From Candidatus Thiodictyon syntrophicum (lineage in GTDB: Bacteria > Pseudomonadota > Gammaproteobacteria > Chromatiales > Chromatiaceae): a stretch of 64,000 bases of DNA. The position numbers and the translations under genes are program-made. Of the stretch, positions 25,558 to 34,438 are shown piece by piece. The stretch covers positions 6,163,501 through 6,227,500 of the forward strand of contig NZ_CP020370.1 in assembly GCF_002813775.1 (NCBI RefSeq), read 5' to 3'. Below the pieces are notes generated by a model, which saw only the letters and a program-made list of their open reading frames with translations, was not told where the DNA came from and made no database searches. Within the stretch, counting starts at the first letter, position 1; the number at the start of each line of letters is the position of its first letter.

Positions 25558-25944
25558 CTAGCCGGGCTTGCGCTTGGCCGCGTAGTCATTGATCGCGGCC
25601 TTGATCGCATCCTCCGCCAGCACCGAGCAGTGGACCTTGACCGGCGGCAGGGCGAGTTCGTCCGCAATCTCCTGATTCTTGATCTGGCGCGCCTGCGCCA
25701 AGGTCTTGCCCTTGACCCACTCGGTGAGCAGGCTGCTGGAGGCGATGGCCGAACCGCAGCCGTAGGTCTTGAAGCGGGCGTCCTCGATCACGCCCTCCGC
25801 GTTGACCCTGATCTGCAGGCGCATCACGTCCCCGCACGCCGGCGCACCCACCATGCCGGTACCGACGCTCGGGTCATCCTTATCGAAGGTACCCACGTTA
25901 CGCGGGTTCTCATAGTGGTCCAGAACCTTGTCACTGTAAGCCAT
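25558..25944 (-). CDS. iscU: Fe-S cluster scaffold IscU
   Basis: Scaffold on which [2Fe-2S] clusters are built by IscS. The 128-residue protein starts MAYSDKVLDHYENPRNVG. It has the three ligand cysteines in GAPACGDVM, KTYGCGSAIASSS and VHCSVLAEDAI, with the HscA-recognition motif LPPVK just before the last. It is complete and unaltered despite the damage to iscA downstream. The iscS-iscU gap is enlarged to about 380 bases by a repeat element. Confidence 0.97.
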   Translation of the reverse strand: MAYSDKVLDHYENPRNVGTFDKDDPSVGTGMVGAPACGDVMRLQIRVNAEGVIEDARFKTYGCGSAIASSSLLTEWVKGKTLAQARQIKNQEIADELALPPVKVHCSVLAEDAIKAAINDYAAKRKPG

Positions 25945-26014
25945 CGCGTTTTTGCCCCGGCAGTTAAAATTAAGTAACGAGTCAGAAAGAACCAGAATAG
26001 CCAACGAATGCAAT

Positions 26015-26279
26015 CGCTGTCGTTGTCGTTGTCGTTGTCGTTGTCAACGAATCGTTGCGATGCCTGAAAAGCTCGGACAGCGAAACGAAGAGGCAAGTGC
26101 ATCAACCGATGCGCTTGTGAGTCATCCTTATACTAAACACATGTCTTCATGGACGTTTCTATTTCATGATCTTGTGAATTCATACAATCCATCGTGTCAA
26201 TCCATCGTGTTTGTGCAGGTACGAGAAAATCCTCAATCGCATCGTAACCTCGATTACGACAACGACAACGACAACGACG
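26015..26279. repeat. Inverted hexanucleotide-repeat element, copy B (inside the isc operon)
   Basis: Left array 26015-26049 is CGCTG followed by repeated TCGTTG units. Right array 26251-26279 starts CGATTACGACAACGACAACG. Between them is AT-rich DNA with the 12-base direct repeat AATCCATCGTGT near 26190-26210. The 45 bases before the right array match those of copy C (30883-30927): both contain GAGA-A-T, then CG-A and the block AACCTCGATTACG. The element lengthens the iscS-iscU spacer and could weaken or process the transcript there. Confidence 0.85.
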
Positions 26280-26327
26280 CCAAAGGCGTTTCCTTGTGGA
26301 CTTGTTTAGCCTGGCAGTGCACGGTTC

Positions 26328-27542
26328 CTAATGCCCCACCCACTGCACCGAACGCAAGTCGACCCCGTCCCGGTACAGGTCCCACAGGGGCGAGAGTGCG
26401 CGCAGGCGCTCCACCTGGGTGCGGATCTTATCGATGGCGTAGTCGATCTCCGGCGCGGTGGAGAAGCGCCCCAGCGTGAAGCGGATGGAACTATGGGCCA
26501 GTTCGTCCTCCCGGCCGATGGCCCGCAGGACATAGCTCGGCTCCAGGCTGGCGGAGGTGCAGGCGGACCCGGAGGACACGGCCAGGTCCTTCAGGGCCAT
26601 GATCAATGACTCGCCCTCCACATGGGCGAAGCTGACGTTGAGGTTGCCGGCCACCCGCCGCTCCTCGTCGCCGTTCAGGAAGACCTGCTCCATGTCCTTG
26701 AGTCCGTTCCAGAGACGTTGGCGCAAGGCCAGCACCCGCGCGTGCTCCTGCGCCATCTCCAGACGGGCGATGCGGAAGGCCTCACCCATGCCGACGATCT
26801 GGTGGGTGGGCAGGGTGCCGGAGCGCAGCCCCCGTTCGTGGCCGCCACCGTGCAGCTGCGCCTCGATCCGCACCCGCGGCTTGCGCCGGACATAGAGTGC
26901 ACCGACGCCCTTGGGCCCATAGGTCTTGTGGGCCGAGAAGGACATCAGGTCCACCGGCATGGTCGCGAGATCGATGGGGACCTTGCCGGTGCTCTGGGCG
27001 GCATCGACATGGAACAGGACGCCGCGCGCCCTGGTCAGTTCACCGATGGCGGCGATGTCCTGGATGACGCCGATCTCGTTGTTCACATGCATGACCGAAA
27101 CCAGGGTGGTGTCGGGCCGCAAGGCCGCGGCGAGCCGCTTGAGGTCGAGCAGGCCGTTCGGTTCCGGGTCCAGATAGGTGACCTCGAACCCTTCCCGCTC
27201 CAGTTGGCGGCAGGTATCGAGCACCGCCTTGTGTTCGGTCTTGACGGTGACCAGGTGCCGACCGCGCGGCGCGGAGAAATGGGCGGCGCCCTTGATCGCC
27301 AAATTGTCGGACTCGGTGGCACCGGAGGTCCAGGCGATCTCGCGCGGGTCCGCGTTGACCAGTTCGGCCACCTGGCGGCGCGCCTCCTCCACGGCCTCCT
27401 CGGCGGCCCAACCGAAGGCGTGGGAGCGCGACGCCGGGTTGCCGAAGATGCCATCGGGCGTCAGACAGGCGCACAGGCGCGCAGCCACCCGCGGGTCGAC
27501 CGGGGTGGTGGCGGAATAATCCATATAAATCGGTAACTTCAT
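26328..27542 (-). CDS. iscS: Cysteine desulfurase IscS
   Basis: PLP enzyme that takes sulfur from cysteine for Fe-S clusters and tRNA thiolation. The 404-residue protein shows [14 protein letters not shown] at the N-terminus, the PLP lysine in [19 protein letters not shown], and the mobile persulfide loop [20 protein letters not shown] with the catalytic Cys. The C-terminus [17 protein letters not shown] is the IscU-docking tail of IscS and is intact. It lies downstream of iscR. Confidence 0.97.
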   Translation of the reverse strand: MKLPIYMDYSATTPVDPRVAARLCACLTPDGIFGNPASRSHAFGWAAEEAVEEARRQVAELVNADPREIAWTSGATESDNLAIKGAAHFSAPRGRHLVTVKTEHKAVLDTCRQLEREGFEVTYLDPEPNGLLDLKRLAAALRPDTTLVSVMHVNNEIGVIQDIAAIGELTRARGVLFHVDAAQSTGKVPIDLATMPVDLMSFSAHKTYGPKGVGALYVRRKPRVRIEAQLHGGGHERGLRSGTLPTHQIVGMGEAFRIARLEMAQEHARVLALRQRLWNGLKDMEQVFLNGDEERRVAGNLNVSFAHVEGESLIMALKDLAVSSGSACTSASLEPSYVLRAIGREDELAHSSIRFTLGRFSTAPEIDYAIDKIRTQVERLRALSPLWDLYRDGVDLRSVQWVGH

Positions 27543-27680
27543 GAGGGACTCCGCACCATCGCGGCAGCGGCTGTGGGGCTTGGGACCCGCACCCGGCGCG
27601 CCGCCGTGCGACCGGTGCAGTGGTGGGGGCGAAGAGCCGTTAGGGGCGGCGACGGGGATCAGGATTGGGTCGGTGAGGGG

Positions 27681-28181
27681 TCAGGCGCGGGCCGCGGCCG
27701 TCCCGTTGGGGACCCCGCTTGGAACGAGGTCCAGCTTGATGTCGATGGCGCTGCACGCAACCCCCCGCACGGCCGCACTGTCGCGCCGCTCGACGAGTTG
27801 CTGGAGCGTGACACTTTGCAAGTAGTCCTGGATGCGATCGCTCAGGTCACGCCACAGTTCGTGGGTCAGACAGGGGCGCCCATCCTGGCAATCGCCCGCC
27901 CCGCCGCAGCGGGTGGTGTCTACGGTCTCATCCACCGCGGCGATGACCTCGGCCACCGGGATGTCGCTGGCCGCGCGCCCCAGGTTGTAGCCGCCGCCGG
28001 GGCCCCGCACGCTGGTGACCAGGGCGCGGCGGCGCAGTTTGGCAAACAGTTGCTCCAGATAGGACAGCGAGATCCCCTGGCGTTGGGCGATGTCGGCGAG
28101 GGCGGTCGGTCCCTTGCCCTGGTTGAGGGCCAGATCCAGCATCGCGGTCACCGCGTAACGCCCTTTCGTGGTCAGTCTCAT
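27681..28181 (-). CDS. iscR: Iron-sulfur cluster regulator IscR
   Basis: Rrf2-family repressor that senses Fe-S status and controls the isc operon. The 166-residue protein starts [20 protein letters not shown]. It has the winged helix [19 protein letters not shown] and the cluster ligands Cys, Cys, Cys and His in [21 protein letters not shown]. It is probably autoregulated. The C-terminus is extended and Ala-rich, ending NGTAAARA. The 140 bases upstream include an AT-richer patch (28225-28265) where the promoter should lie. Confidence 0.96.
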   Translation of the reverse strand: MRLTTKGRYAVTAMLDLALNQGKGPTALADIAQRQGISLSYLEQLFAKLRRRALVTSVRGPGGGYNLGRAASDIPVAEVIAAVDETVDTTRCGGAGDCQDGRPCLTHELWRDLSDRIQDYLQSVTLQQLVERRDSAAVRGVACSAIDIKLDLVPSGVPNGTAAARA

Positions 28182-28292
28182 GTGGACCCTCTCATGCTCA
28201 ACGCCTTCCCGGGTAGGGGTTTACGCCACTATGGTACTTTACCCAAGCGCGTTGATCAATTAATGCCTCAGTTACTCCGCGGGCTCTTGATC

Positions 28293-28337
28293 CGGGGGTT
28301 CGGGGTTCGGGGTTCGGGGTTCAGGGTCCGGGGGTTC
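28293..28337. repeat. Tandem 7-bp repeat (CGGGGTT) at the cysE end
   Basis: Five to six imperfect copies of CGGGGTT lie in tandem over the last cysE codons and the bases after its stop. The number of units could vary and would change the cysE C-terminus. Confidence 0.75.
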
Positions 28338-29142
28338 GACTGGACGTCCGCGGGGTGGGGGCGCCCGGCTGGCCGTCCGAACCGCCAAGCGCCGCCGGGG
28401 AGTCGATCACGCCCCCATCCAGGTCCGCGTCGTGGTCGAAGTGCTCCATGATGCCCCGCGCCTCCAGGGCGCGGGACATGGCCTCCAGGCGCTGGTCCAT
28501 GTGGTGGATGTGGTCGAGCATACGGTTGATGGCGTTGGCCACCGGGTCGGGGGCGTCCAGGGTCGCCCCATAGGCGTCGAAGCCGATCCGCGCCGCGGTG
28601 TCGGCCCGGCGCCGCCGCTCGGCGTCGCGCTCGCACTCGATCACGCGGCCGGGGATACCCACCACGGTAGCCCCCGGGGGCACGGTCTTGACCACCACCG
28701 CGTTGGAGCCGATCCGCGCCCCGTCGCCGATGACGATCGGGCCCAGCACCTTGGCCCCGGCCCCCACCACCACGTCGCGGCCCAGGCTCGGGTGGCGCTT
28801 GCCCTTCTGCCAACTGGTGCCGCCCAGGGTCACACCGTGGTAGAGGGTGCAGTCGTCACCGATGACGGCGGTCTCCCCGATCACCACGCCCATGCCGTGG
28901 TCGATGAAAAGACGCCGCCCGAGGTCCGCCCCGGGGTGGATCTCGATGCCGGTAAAGAGGCGCGCCACGTTCGACAGCACCCGCGCCAGCCACTTGAGCT
29001 TGCGCAGCCACAACCAGTGGGTCAGCCGGTGGACCAGCACCGCATGCAGCCCGGGGTAGGTGGTCAGGACCTCGAAGCGGGTCCGCGCTGCCGGGTCGCG
29101 CTCGAAGACGCTCGCGATATCCTCTCGCAGCCGGTCAAACAT
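28321..29142 (-). CDS. cysE: Serine O-acetyltransferase
   Basis: Makes O-acetylserine, the direct precursor of cysteine. The protein (about 273 residues) has an N-terminal helical part [18 protein letters not shown], then the left-handed beta-helix acetyltransferase with [20 protein letters not shown] (catalytic His), [19 protein letters not shown] and [21 protein letters not shown]. The long C-terminal tail with [20 protein letters not shown] is the type linked to isc operons (cysE next to iscR). It supplies the substrate of IscS. It overlaps the trmJ stop by 8 bases. Confidence 0.95.
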   Translation of the reverse strand: MFDRLREDIASVFERDPAARTRFEVLTTYPGLHAVLVHRLTHWLWLRKLKWLARVLSNVARLFTGIEIHPGADLGRRLFIDHGMGVVIGETAVIGDDCTLYHGVTLGGTSWQKGKRHPSLGRDVVVGAGAKVLGPIVIGDGARIGSNAVVVKTVPPGATVVGIPGRVIECERDAERRRRADTAARIGFDAYGATLDAPDPVANAINRMLDHIHHMDQRLEAMSRALEARGIMEHFDHDADLDGGVIDSPAALGGSDGQPGAPTPRTSSRTPGP

Positions 29143-29962
29143 GGGATTGCATCTTGGTTTCATCCGTCGGCCCGGGCGGCACCGCGCTCGTACGCCCAGC
29201 CCGCTTGCGTCCCTGGACGGCGCTCAGGATGCCGCGCAGGATGTTGAGTTCCACCCGATCGGGCCGCGCCCGGTTGAACAGGCGCCGCAGCCGCATCAGG
29301 AGCCGGGCGGACTGGCCCGGGGTCGCGAAGCCGATCTCCGTCAGGGTCTGCGCCAGGTGGGCGTGGAAACCGTCCAGGGCCTCGGCGGTCGCAACCGCCC
29401 GCGGCTCATCGACCAGCGCGACCCCCTGTCCCTCCCGCCAGGCCCGGCGCACCTCGTAGGCGAGCACCTGCACGGCGGCGGCCAGATTCAGCGAGCTGAA
29501 TCCGGGGTCGGTCGGGATGTGCACCAGTGAATTGCAACAGGCAAGCTCCTCGTTGGCCAGGCCGGAGTTCTCCCGCCCGAAGACCAGGGCCACGTCCCCC
29601 AGCGCCGCCTCCGCGAGCAGCAACCGGGCCGCCGCCGGCGGCTCCAGCAGGGGCCAGGGAAGCGAGCGCAGCCGGGCGCTGGCACCGATCACCAGCCGAC
29701 ACCCGGTGAGTGCCCCCGCCAGACTCGCGTGGACCCCGGCGCGCTGGAGCAGGTCATCCGCCCCGGCGGCGCGCGCCAACGCCTGCGCATCCGGCGGCGA
29801 GCGGGGGCTCGCCAGTTCCAGGCGCGTCAGGCCCATGGTCTTCATGGCCCGGGCGGACGCGCCCAGGTTGCCGGTATGGGTGGTCCCCACCAGCACAAAG
29901 CGGATCCGGGCCAGGGGTGCGAGGGGGGGCGGAAGCGGCGGTGTGATGGTTGGTTCGGTCAT
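29135..29962 (-). CDS. trmJ: tRNA (cytidine/uridine-2'-O-)-methyltransferase TrmJ
   Basis: SPOUT (TrmH-family) enzyme that methylates the ribose of tRNA position 32. The 275-residue protein has the three SPOUT motifs: [39 protein letters not shown], and [22 protein letters not shown]. The C-terminal extension with [23 protein letters not shown] is typical of TrmJ. The ATG at 29962 is followed by a Pro-rich N-terminus. First of the trmJ-cysE-isc gene string and divergent from suhB, a synteny conserved in gammaproteobacteria. Confidence 0.94.
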   Translation of the reverse strand: MTEPTITPPLPPPLAPLARIRFVLVGTTHTGNLGASARAMKTMGLTRLELASPRSPPDAQALARAAGADDLLQRAGVHASLAGALTGCRLVIGASARLRSLPWPLLEPPAAARLLLAEAALGDVALVFGRENSGLANEELACCNSLVHIPTDPGFSSLNLAAAVQVLAYEVRRAWREGQGVALVDEPRAVATAEALDGFHAHLAQTLTEIGFATPGQSARLLMRLRRLFNRARPDRVELNILRGILSAVQGRKRAGRTSAVPPGPTDETKMQSHV

Positions 29963-30004
29963 GGGGGTCCAAGGTCGTTCAAGAATATCGTCCACTGTCG
30001 ATCT

Positions 30005-30032
30005 TTGCCAGGCGCACCCCTTAGGGTATGGT
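30005..30032 (+). promoter_or_regulatory. Possible sigma-70 promoter of suhB
   Basis: TTGCCA (30005-30010) and TATGGT (30027-30032) are spaced by 16 bases. If used, transcription would begin at about 30039-30040, right at the suhB ATG, giving a leaderless or nearly leaderless transcript. The match is moderate. Confidence 0.35.
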
Positions 30033-30039
30033 ATCGGAC

Positions 30040-30837
30040 ATGAACCCAACACTGAACATTGCCATCCGTGCCGCCCGTGCCGCCGCCAAGGTGCTGCTGC
30101 GCTACTACGAGCGGGTCGACCAAATCAAGGCCCAGACCAAGGGCCGCAACGACTTCGTGAGCGAAGTGGACCGCGGCGCCGAGCAGGCCATCATCCAGGA
30201 ACTGCGCGCCCGCTTCCCCAGCCACGCCATCCTCGCCGAGGAGAGCGGCGCCCAGGGTCAAGGCGACTTCGAGTGGATTATCGACCCCCTGGACGGTACC
30301 ACCAACTATCTCCACGGTTTCCCCCAGTTCGCGGTCTCCATCGCCCAGCGCCACCGCGGCCAGCTCGAGTGCGCGGTCGTCTACGATCCCCTGCGCGAGG
30401 AACTCTTCACCGCCGCCCGCGGCGAAGGCGCCCAACTCAACGACCGGCGCCTGCGCGTCGCCACCCGCCCCTCGCTGGAGGGCGCCCTGATCGGTACCGG
30501 CTTTCCCTTCCGCGACCAGCGCCACATCGACGCCTACCTCGCCATGTTCAAGGACATGACACTCAATACCGCCGGGCTGCGCCGCCCCGGCTCCGCCGCC
30601 TTGGATCTCGCCTGGGTCGCCGCCGGGCGCACCGACGGCTTCTGGGAATTGGGTCTGAGCCCCTGGGACTTCGCCGCCGGCGCCCTGCTGGTCACCGAGG
30701 CCGGCGGCACCGTCACCGACCTGGCCGGCGGCAGCCGCTATTTCGACACCTGCAACCTGGTGGCCGGCAACCTCAAGATCCACCAGTCCATGCTCGAGCT
30801 GATCCGGCCCCACCTTGGTGGGACCCTGAGCGCTTAG
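30040..30837 (+). CDS. suhB: Inositol-1-monophosphatase SuhB
   Basis: Mg-dependent phosphatase acting on inositol monophosphate; in E. coli the protein also joins the rRNA antitermination complex. The 265-residue protein carries the family motifs ILAEESGAQG, WIIDPLDGTTNYLHGFP and GSAALDLAWVAAGRTDGFWE followed by SPWDFAAGALLVTEAGG. The ATG at 30040 matches the usual MNPTLNIAIRAARAA; an ATG at 30028 is less likely. It is divergent from trmJ. Confidence 0.95.
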   Translation: MNPTLNIAIRAARAAAKVLLRYYERVDQIKAQTKGRNDFVSEVDRGAEQAIIQELRARFPSHAILAEESGAQGQGDFEWIIDPLDGTTNYLHGFPQFAVSIAQRHRGQLECAVVYDPLREELFTAARGEGAQLNDRRLRVATRPSLEGALIGTGFPFRDQRHIDAYLAMFKDMTLNTAGLRRPGSAALDLAWVAAGRTDGFWELGLSPWDFAAGALLVTEAGGTVTDLAGGSRYFDTCNLVAGNLKIHQSMLELIRPHLGGTLSA

Positions 30838-30851
30838 GTCGCTGCCCGCAG

Positions 30852-30955
30852 CGTCGTTGTCGTTGTCGTAGTTCGGAAAAGCGATGCACTTTCGGGTGCG
30901 AGAGAATGCGGGACGCTACGATAACCTCGATTACGACAACGACAACGACAACGAA
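30852..30955. repeat. Inverted hexanucleotide-repeat element, copy C
   Basis: Starting 15 bases after the suhB stop: left array CGTCGTTGTCGTTGTCGTAG (30852-30871) and right array 30928-30955, which starts CGATTACGACAACGACAACG. The inner sequence next to the right array is the same as in copy B. It is the clearest compact copy (104 bp). Confidence 0.85.
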
Positions 30956-30981
30956 GCGTTTACAGAAATCCGGCAGTTGCC

Positions 30982-31109
30982 CACGCCAAGGCGCCAAGCC
31001 CGCCAAGAAATACAGCAGGGTAGATCCAAGATCCGGATCACCCGCCGGGTAAATCGCCCGACGCCGATAAGGCACTGAAAACCCTTGGCGAGCTTGGCGC
31101 CCTGGCGTG
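30982..31109. repeat. 26-bp interrupted inverted repeat
   Basis: Arms 30982-31007 (CACGCCAAGGCGCCAAGC...) and 31084-31109 pair at 24 of 26 positions across a 76-base spacer. This is REP-like. It ends just upstream of the DUF4342 gene and directly follows hexamer element C. Confidence 0.75.
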
Positions 31110-31170
31110 ACAAATGCCCTTTGCGGGGTTACAGTTCCGCTCTTCGATCCACCACCGCAGGCGAGCCCCC

Positions 31171-31485
31171 ATGTTCGACAAGGACCAACGACCACTGACC
31201 GAGGAGATCACCGTCGCCGGGAGCGACCTGGTGGACAAGGTCAAGGCACTGATCCAACAGGGCAGCGTACGCCGGCTGGTGGTGCGTCGGCCGACCGGCG
31301 AGTCGCTCGTGGAGATCCCGCTCAATGTCGGTCTCGGGGTCGCCGGGCTGCTGACGCTCATGGCGCCGGTGCTCGCGGCCCTGGGCGCCATGGCGGCCCT
31401 GGTCGCGCAATTCCGGATCGAGATCCAACGCGACCCGGACGCACCAAAGGTGCTGCCGAAGGCCGGCGACCGGGACCCGGACTGA
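31171..31485 (+). CDS. DUF4342 protein
   Basis: A 104-residue protein of family DUF4342: LTEEITVAGSDLVDKVKALI, then RRLVVRRPTGESLVEIPLNV, then a hydrophobic segment GLLTLMAPVLAALGAMAALV that is likely a membrane helix. The family has an N-terminal part resembling nascent-polypeptide or UBA-like domains and a membrane segment. Its function is unknown. The frame is open to 31114, but the ATG at 31171 gives the standard start. Nothing in the neighbourhood suggests a role. Confidence 0.82.
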   Translation: MFDKDQRPLTEEITVAGSDLVDKVKALIQQGSVRRLVVRRPTGESLVEIPLNVGLGVAGLLTLMAPVLAALGAMAALVAQFRIEIQRDPDAPKVLPKAGDRDPD

Positions 31486-31574
31486 TCGGGCCTGGTCATC
31501 ACCTCGACCCTCTTGCTTGACGAGAGGTTTCTGGTCCGCGTAGCGGACCCTAAGCGCTAACCACTGAATCCACT

Positions 31575-31778
31575 ATGCAGCAGATCAAACAGACCGCCGA
31601 ATACACCATCTACCAGAAAAAGTCCGGCCGCTACGCGGTCAAGGCCAAGAAGCAGTGGGTCAAGGCCGGTGACAAGACCAAGATCCTGTTGGCCGAGGCC
31701 CTGATCACGCAGCCGCGGCCCAAGCCGGTCCCGGAGCCGGTCGCTGAAGGCGAGACCGAGGCGCCGGCCGCGTCCTGA
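31575..31778 (+). CDS. Small basic protein of unknown function
   Basis: A 67-residue protein: MQQIKQTAEYTIYQKKSGRY, then AVKAKKQWVKAGDKTKILLA, with a Pro/Glu-rich tail. Repeated Lys/Tyr pairs and the regular spacing suggest a small beta-rich nucleic-acid- or protein-binding fold. I do not recognise the family. The ATG is preceded by a degenerate CGCTAACC stretch and no strong ribosome site. Its stop lies close to the start of HrpB, so they may be co-transcribed. Confidence 0.65.
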   Translation: MQQIKQTAEYTIYQKKSGRYAVKAKKQWVKAGDKTKILLAEALITQPRPKPVPEPVAEGETEAPAAS

Positions 31779-31840
31779 GCCCGAGCGACCTCGGGGCGCC
31801 GCTGCCGGTCGACGGCGCCCTGCCGCTACTGGCGACCGCC

Positions 31841-34309
31841 TTGGCCCAAGGCCACGCGGTCCTCACCGCCCCGCCCGGCTCCGGCAAGACCACGAGGGTC
31901 CCGCTGCTGCTGCGCGACGCCCCTTGGCTTGCGGGCGGCACCATCCTCATGCTGGAACCGCGGCGCCCGGCCGCCCGCATGGCCGCCGCCCGCATGGCCG
32001 ACCTGCTGGGCGAAACCGTCGGGGAAACGGTCGGCTACCAGGTCCGCTTCGAGCGGCGGATCGGGGCCGGCACCCGCATCCAGGTCCTGACCGAGGGCAT
32101 CCTCACCCGTCGGCTCCAGTCCGATCCCGAACTCGCAGGCGTCGGGCTCCTGATCTTCGACGAATTCCACGAACGGAGCCTCCAGGCGGACCTGGGGCTC
32201 GCGCTGGCGCTCGACCTGGCCGCGGCCCTGCGCCCGGATCTCCGTCTCCTCGTCATGTCCGCCACCCTGGAGGCGGACGCCGTCGCCCGCCTGCTGGGCG
32301 CGGCCCCGGTCATCAGCGCCGCAGGGCGCAGCTTCCCGGTGGCGGTACGCTATCTGGAGGTCCCGCCGCGCGACCCGCTGGCCGCCATGGAACAGACGGT
32401 CCGCGAGGCGCTGCGCGACCAGCCCGGCGACCTGCTCGCCTTCCTGCCCGGCGCCGGGGAGATCGAGCGGGTGCGCGCCCGTCTGGCCGGCACCCTGGAC
32501 GAGGGGATCGCGGTGCTGCCGCTGCATGGATCGCTGACGGTGGCGGAACAACAACGCGCCCTGGTCCCCGGGCCGGGGTCCGGCCGCCGGGTAGTGCTCG
32601 CCACCGATATCGCCGAGACCAGCGTCACCATCGAGGGGGTGACTACGGTCATCGACGGCGGGCTCGCGCGCAAGCCCCGCTTTCACGCCGGCTCCGGGCT
32701 CACGCGCCTGGTGACCGAGCCGATCCCGCTCGCGTCCGCCGAGCAGCGCGCCGGGCGCGCCGGGCGGCTCGGCCCCGGCGTCTGCTACCGGCTGTGGACG
32801 CGCGCCCAGGAGGTCGGCCGCGCCCCGCACCGACGCGCCGAGATCCTGGACGCGGACCTGGCGCCCCTGGCCCTGGATCTGGCCCTGTGGGGCCTGCGCG
32901 ACCCCGCCGCCCTGTGCTGGCTGGACCCGCCGCCCGCCCCCGCCTGGCTCCAGGCGGTCGACCTGCTCCGCGACCTGGGGGCGCTGGACCCCTCCGGGGC
33001 CATCACCCCGCGCGGGCGCCGGTTGGCGGAACTGCCCCTGCACCCGCGCCTGGGGCGGATGCTGTGCGCCGCCCGGCCCGGCCGGGAGGCACGCCGCGCC
33101 GCGGATCTCGCGGCCCTGCTGGCCGAGCGCGACGGCTGGACCGGCGCCCCCGGGGCGGGGCGCCCGGCGGACCTGGGCCTGCGTCTGGGCGCCCTGGCGG
33201 CCTTCCGGGAGGGCCGTGCCGGGCGCGACATGGAACGTGGGCGCCTCATCACCGCCGACCGACTGAGCCGCCGGCTGGTACCGGACCCGGAGCGGGCCGG
33301 GCGCGCGGCGGCGACGGACACCGACCCGGCCCCGCTGGAGGCCGGCGCCCTGCTCGCGCTCGCCTATCCCGACCGGGTCTGCCAACGCCGGGGCGCCGCC
33401 GGGTCGCGCTATCTGCTGGCCGGGGGCACCGGTGCCGAACTGCCGCGCGACGATGCCCTGGCGGTCCACCCCTACCTGGTAGCGGCGGAACTGGACGCCC
33501 GCGGCCCCGATGCCCGCATCCAACTCGCCCTGCCGATCAGCGAGGCCGAGTTGCGCGGCACCCTGGCCGAGCGTATCCAGACCACCGAGGCGCTGGCCTG
33601 GGACGCGACCCGGGAGAGCGTGACGGCGCGCCGTGAATCCCGGCTCGGCGCCCTGGTCCTTGACTCCCAGCCGCTGCCCACGGCGGACCCGGGGCGGACC
33701 CTGGCCCTGCTCCTGGAACAGGTGGCACGCCAGTTCGAGCGCGCCCTGCCCTGGGACCCGGCGGCGCGCCAGTTCCAGGCGCGGGTCGGTCTCCTGCGCA
33801 CCCACGACCCCGCGGGCGGCTGGCCCGACCTCGGCGATGCGCGCCTGTGCGCAGACCTGGACGACTGGCTCGCGCCCTGGCTCCAGGGCAAACGCAGCCT
33901 CGCGGACGTGCGCGCCCTGCGCCTGGCCGAGATCCTCGTCGGGATGCTCGACTGGGGGCAGCGCGCGCGCCTTGACACCCTGGCCCCCGAGACCCTCACC
34001 ACCCCCGCCGGCAACCGGCGGCGGCTCGACTACCTGGCGGGTCCGGAACCGGTGCTGCCGGTCCCGGTCCAGGAACTGTTCGGCACCCGGGAGACCCCCA
34101 GCCTGTGCGCTGGCCGGGTCCCGGTGATGCTGCACCTGCTCTCGCCCGCCGGCCGCCCGGTCCAGATCACCCGCGATCTGGCCGGCTTCTGGGCGCGCGG
34201 CTACCCGGAGGTCCGCAAGGAGTTGCGCGGTCGCTACCCCAAACACGCCTGGCCGGACGACCCGTGCAGCGCCGTGCCGGTCACCAGGGTCCGTCCGCAG
34301 CGGGGCTGA
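31841..34309 (+). CDS. hrpB: ATP-dependent RNA helicase HrpB
   Basis: DEAH-box helicase of the HrpB branch; a function in RNA handling is presumed. Motifs from this start: Walker A TAPPGSGKTTRVPLLL (about 9-24), LIFDEFHERSLQADLG (DEFH variant typical of HrpB), LVMSATLEADAV, VVLATDIAETSVTIEGV and SAEQRAGRAGRLGPGVCYRL, and the HrpB-specific C-terminal half to RYPKHAWPDDP. TTG 31841 is the only usual start, yet the homologous N-terminus (SDLGAPLPVDGALPLLATAL) continues upstream in frame to about 31775, where a CTG could serve. The true start is probably there. Confidence 0.93.
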   Translation: MAQGHAVLTAPPGSGKTTRVPLLLRDAPWLAGGTILMLEPRRPAARMAAARMADLLGETVGETVGYQVRFERRIGAGTRIQVLTEGILTRRLQSDPELAGVGLLIFDEFHERSLQADLGLALALDLAAALRPDLRLLVMSATLEADAVARLLGAAPVISAAGRSFPVAVRYLEVPPRDPLAAMEQTVREALRDQPGDLLAFLPGAGEIERVRARLAGTLDEGIAVLPLHGSLTVAEQQRALVPGPGSGRRVVLATDIAETSVTIEGVTTVIDGGLARKPRFHAGSGLTRLVTEPIPLASAEQRAGRAGRLGPGVCYRLWTRAQEVGRAPHRRAEILDADLAPLALDLALWGLRDPAALCWLDPPPAPAWLQAVDLLRDLGALDPSGAITPRGRRLAELPLHPRLGRMLCAARPGREARRAADLAALLAERDGWTGAPGAGRPADLGLRLGALAAFREGRAGRDMERGRLITADRLSRRLVPDPERAGRAAATDTDPAPLEAGALLALAYPDRVCQRRGAAGSRYLLAGGTGAELPRDDALAVHPYLVAAELDARGPDARIQLALPISEAELRGTLAERIQTTEALAWDATRESVTARRESRLGALVLDSQPLPTADPGRTLALLLEQVARQFERALPWDPAARQFQARVGLLRTHDPAGGWPDLGDARLCADLDDWLAPWLQGKRSLADVRALRLAEILVGMLDWGQRARLDTLAPETLTTPAGNRRRLDYLAGPEPVLPVPVQELFGTRETPSLCAGRVPVMLHLLSPAGRPVQITRDLAGFWARGYPEVRKELRGRYPKHAWPDDPCSAVPVTRVRPQRG

Positions 34310-34438
34310 GCGTCGGCGGGGCCAGCGCAACTGGCACCGCCCACCTTGTCACGGGGCCGGCGAAGCCCTAGCATCCTGGCTGTGACTCCCGCCGCTCACC
34401 ATTCGCCCACGCTGCCCTGTATCGGCTGCCTGCGCCCC

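Noticed and set aside
26015-26279. Hexamer arrays as a small CRISPR array
   Set aside because: Units are 6 bases without spacers, and the arrays are in inverted pairs; no cas gene in the window.
31826-34330. Open frame of over 800 codons on the minus strand opposite hrpB
   Set aside because: Shadow of hrpB; low-complexity composition and no family motif.
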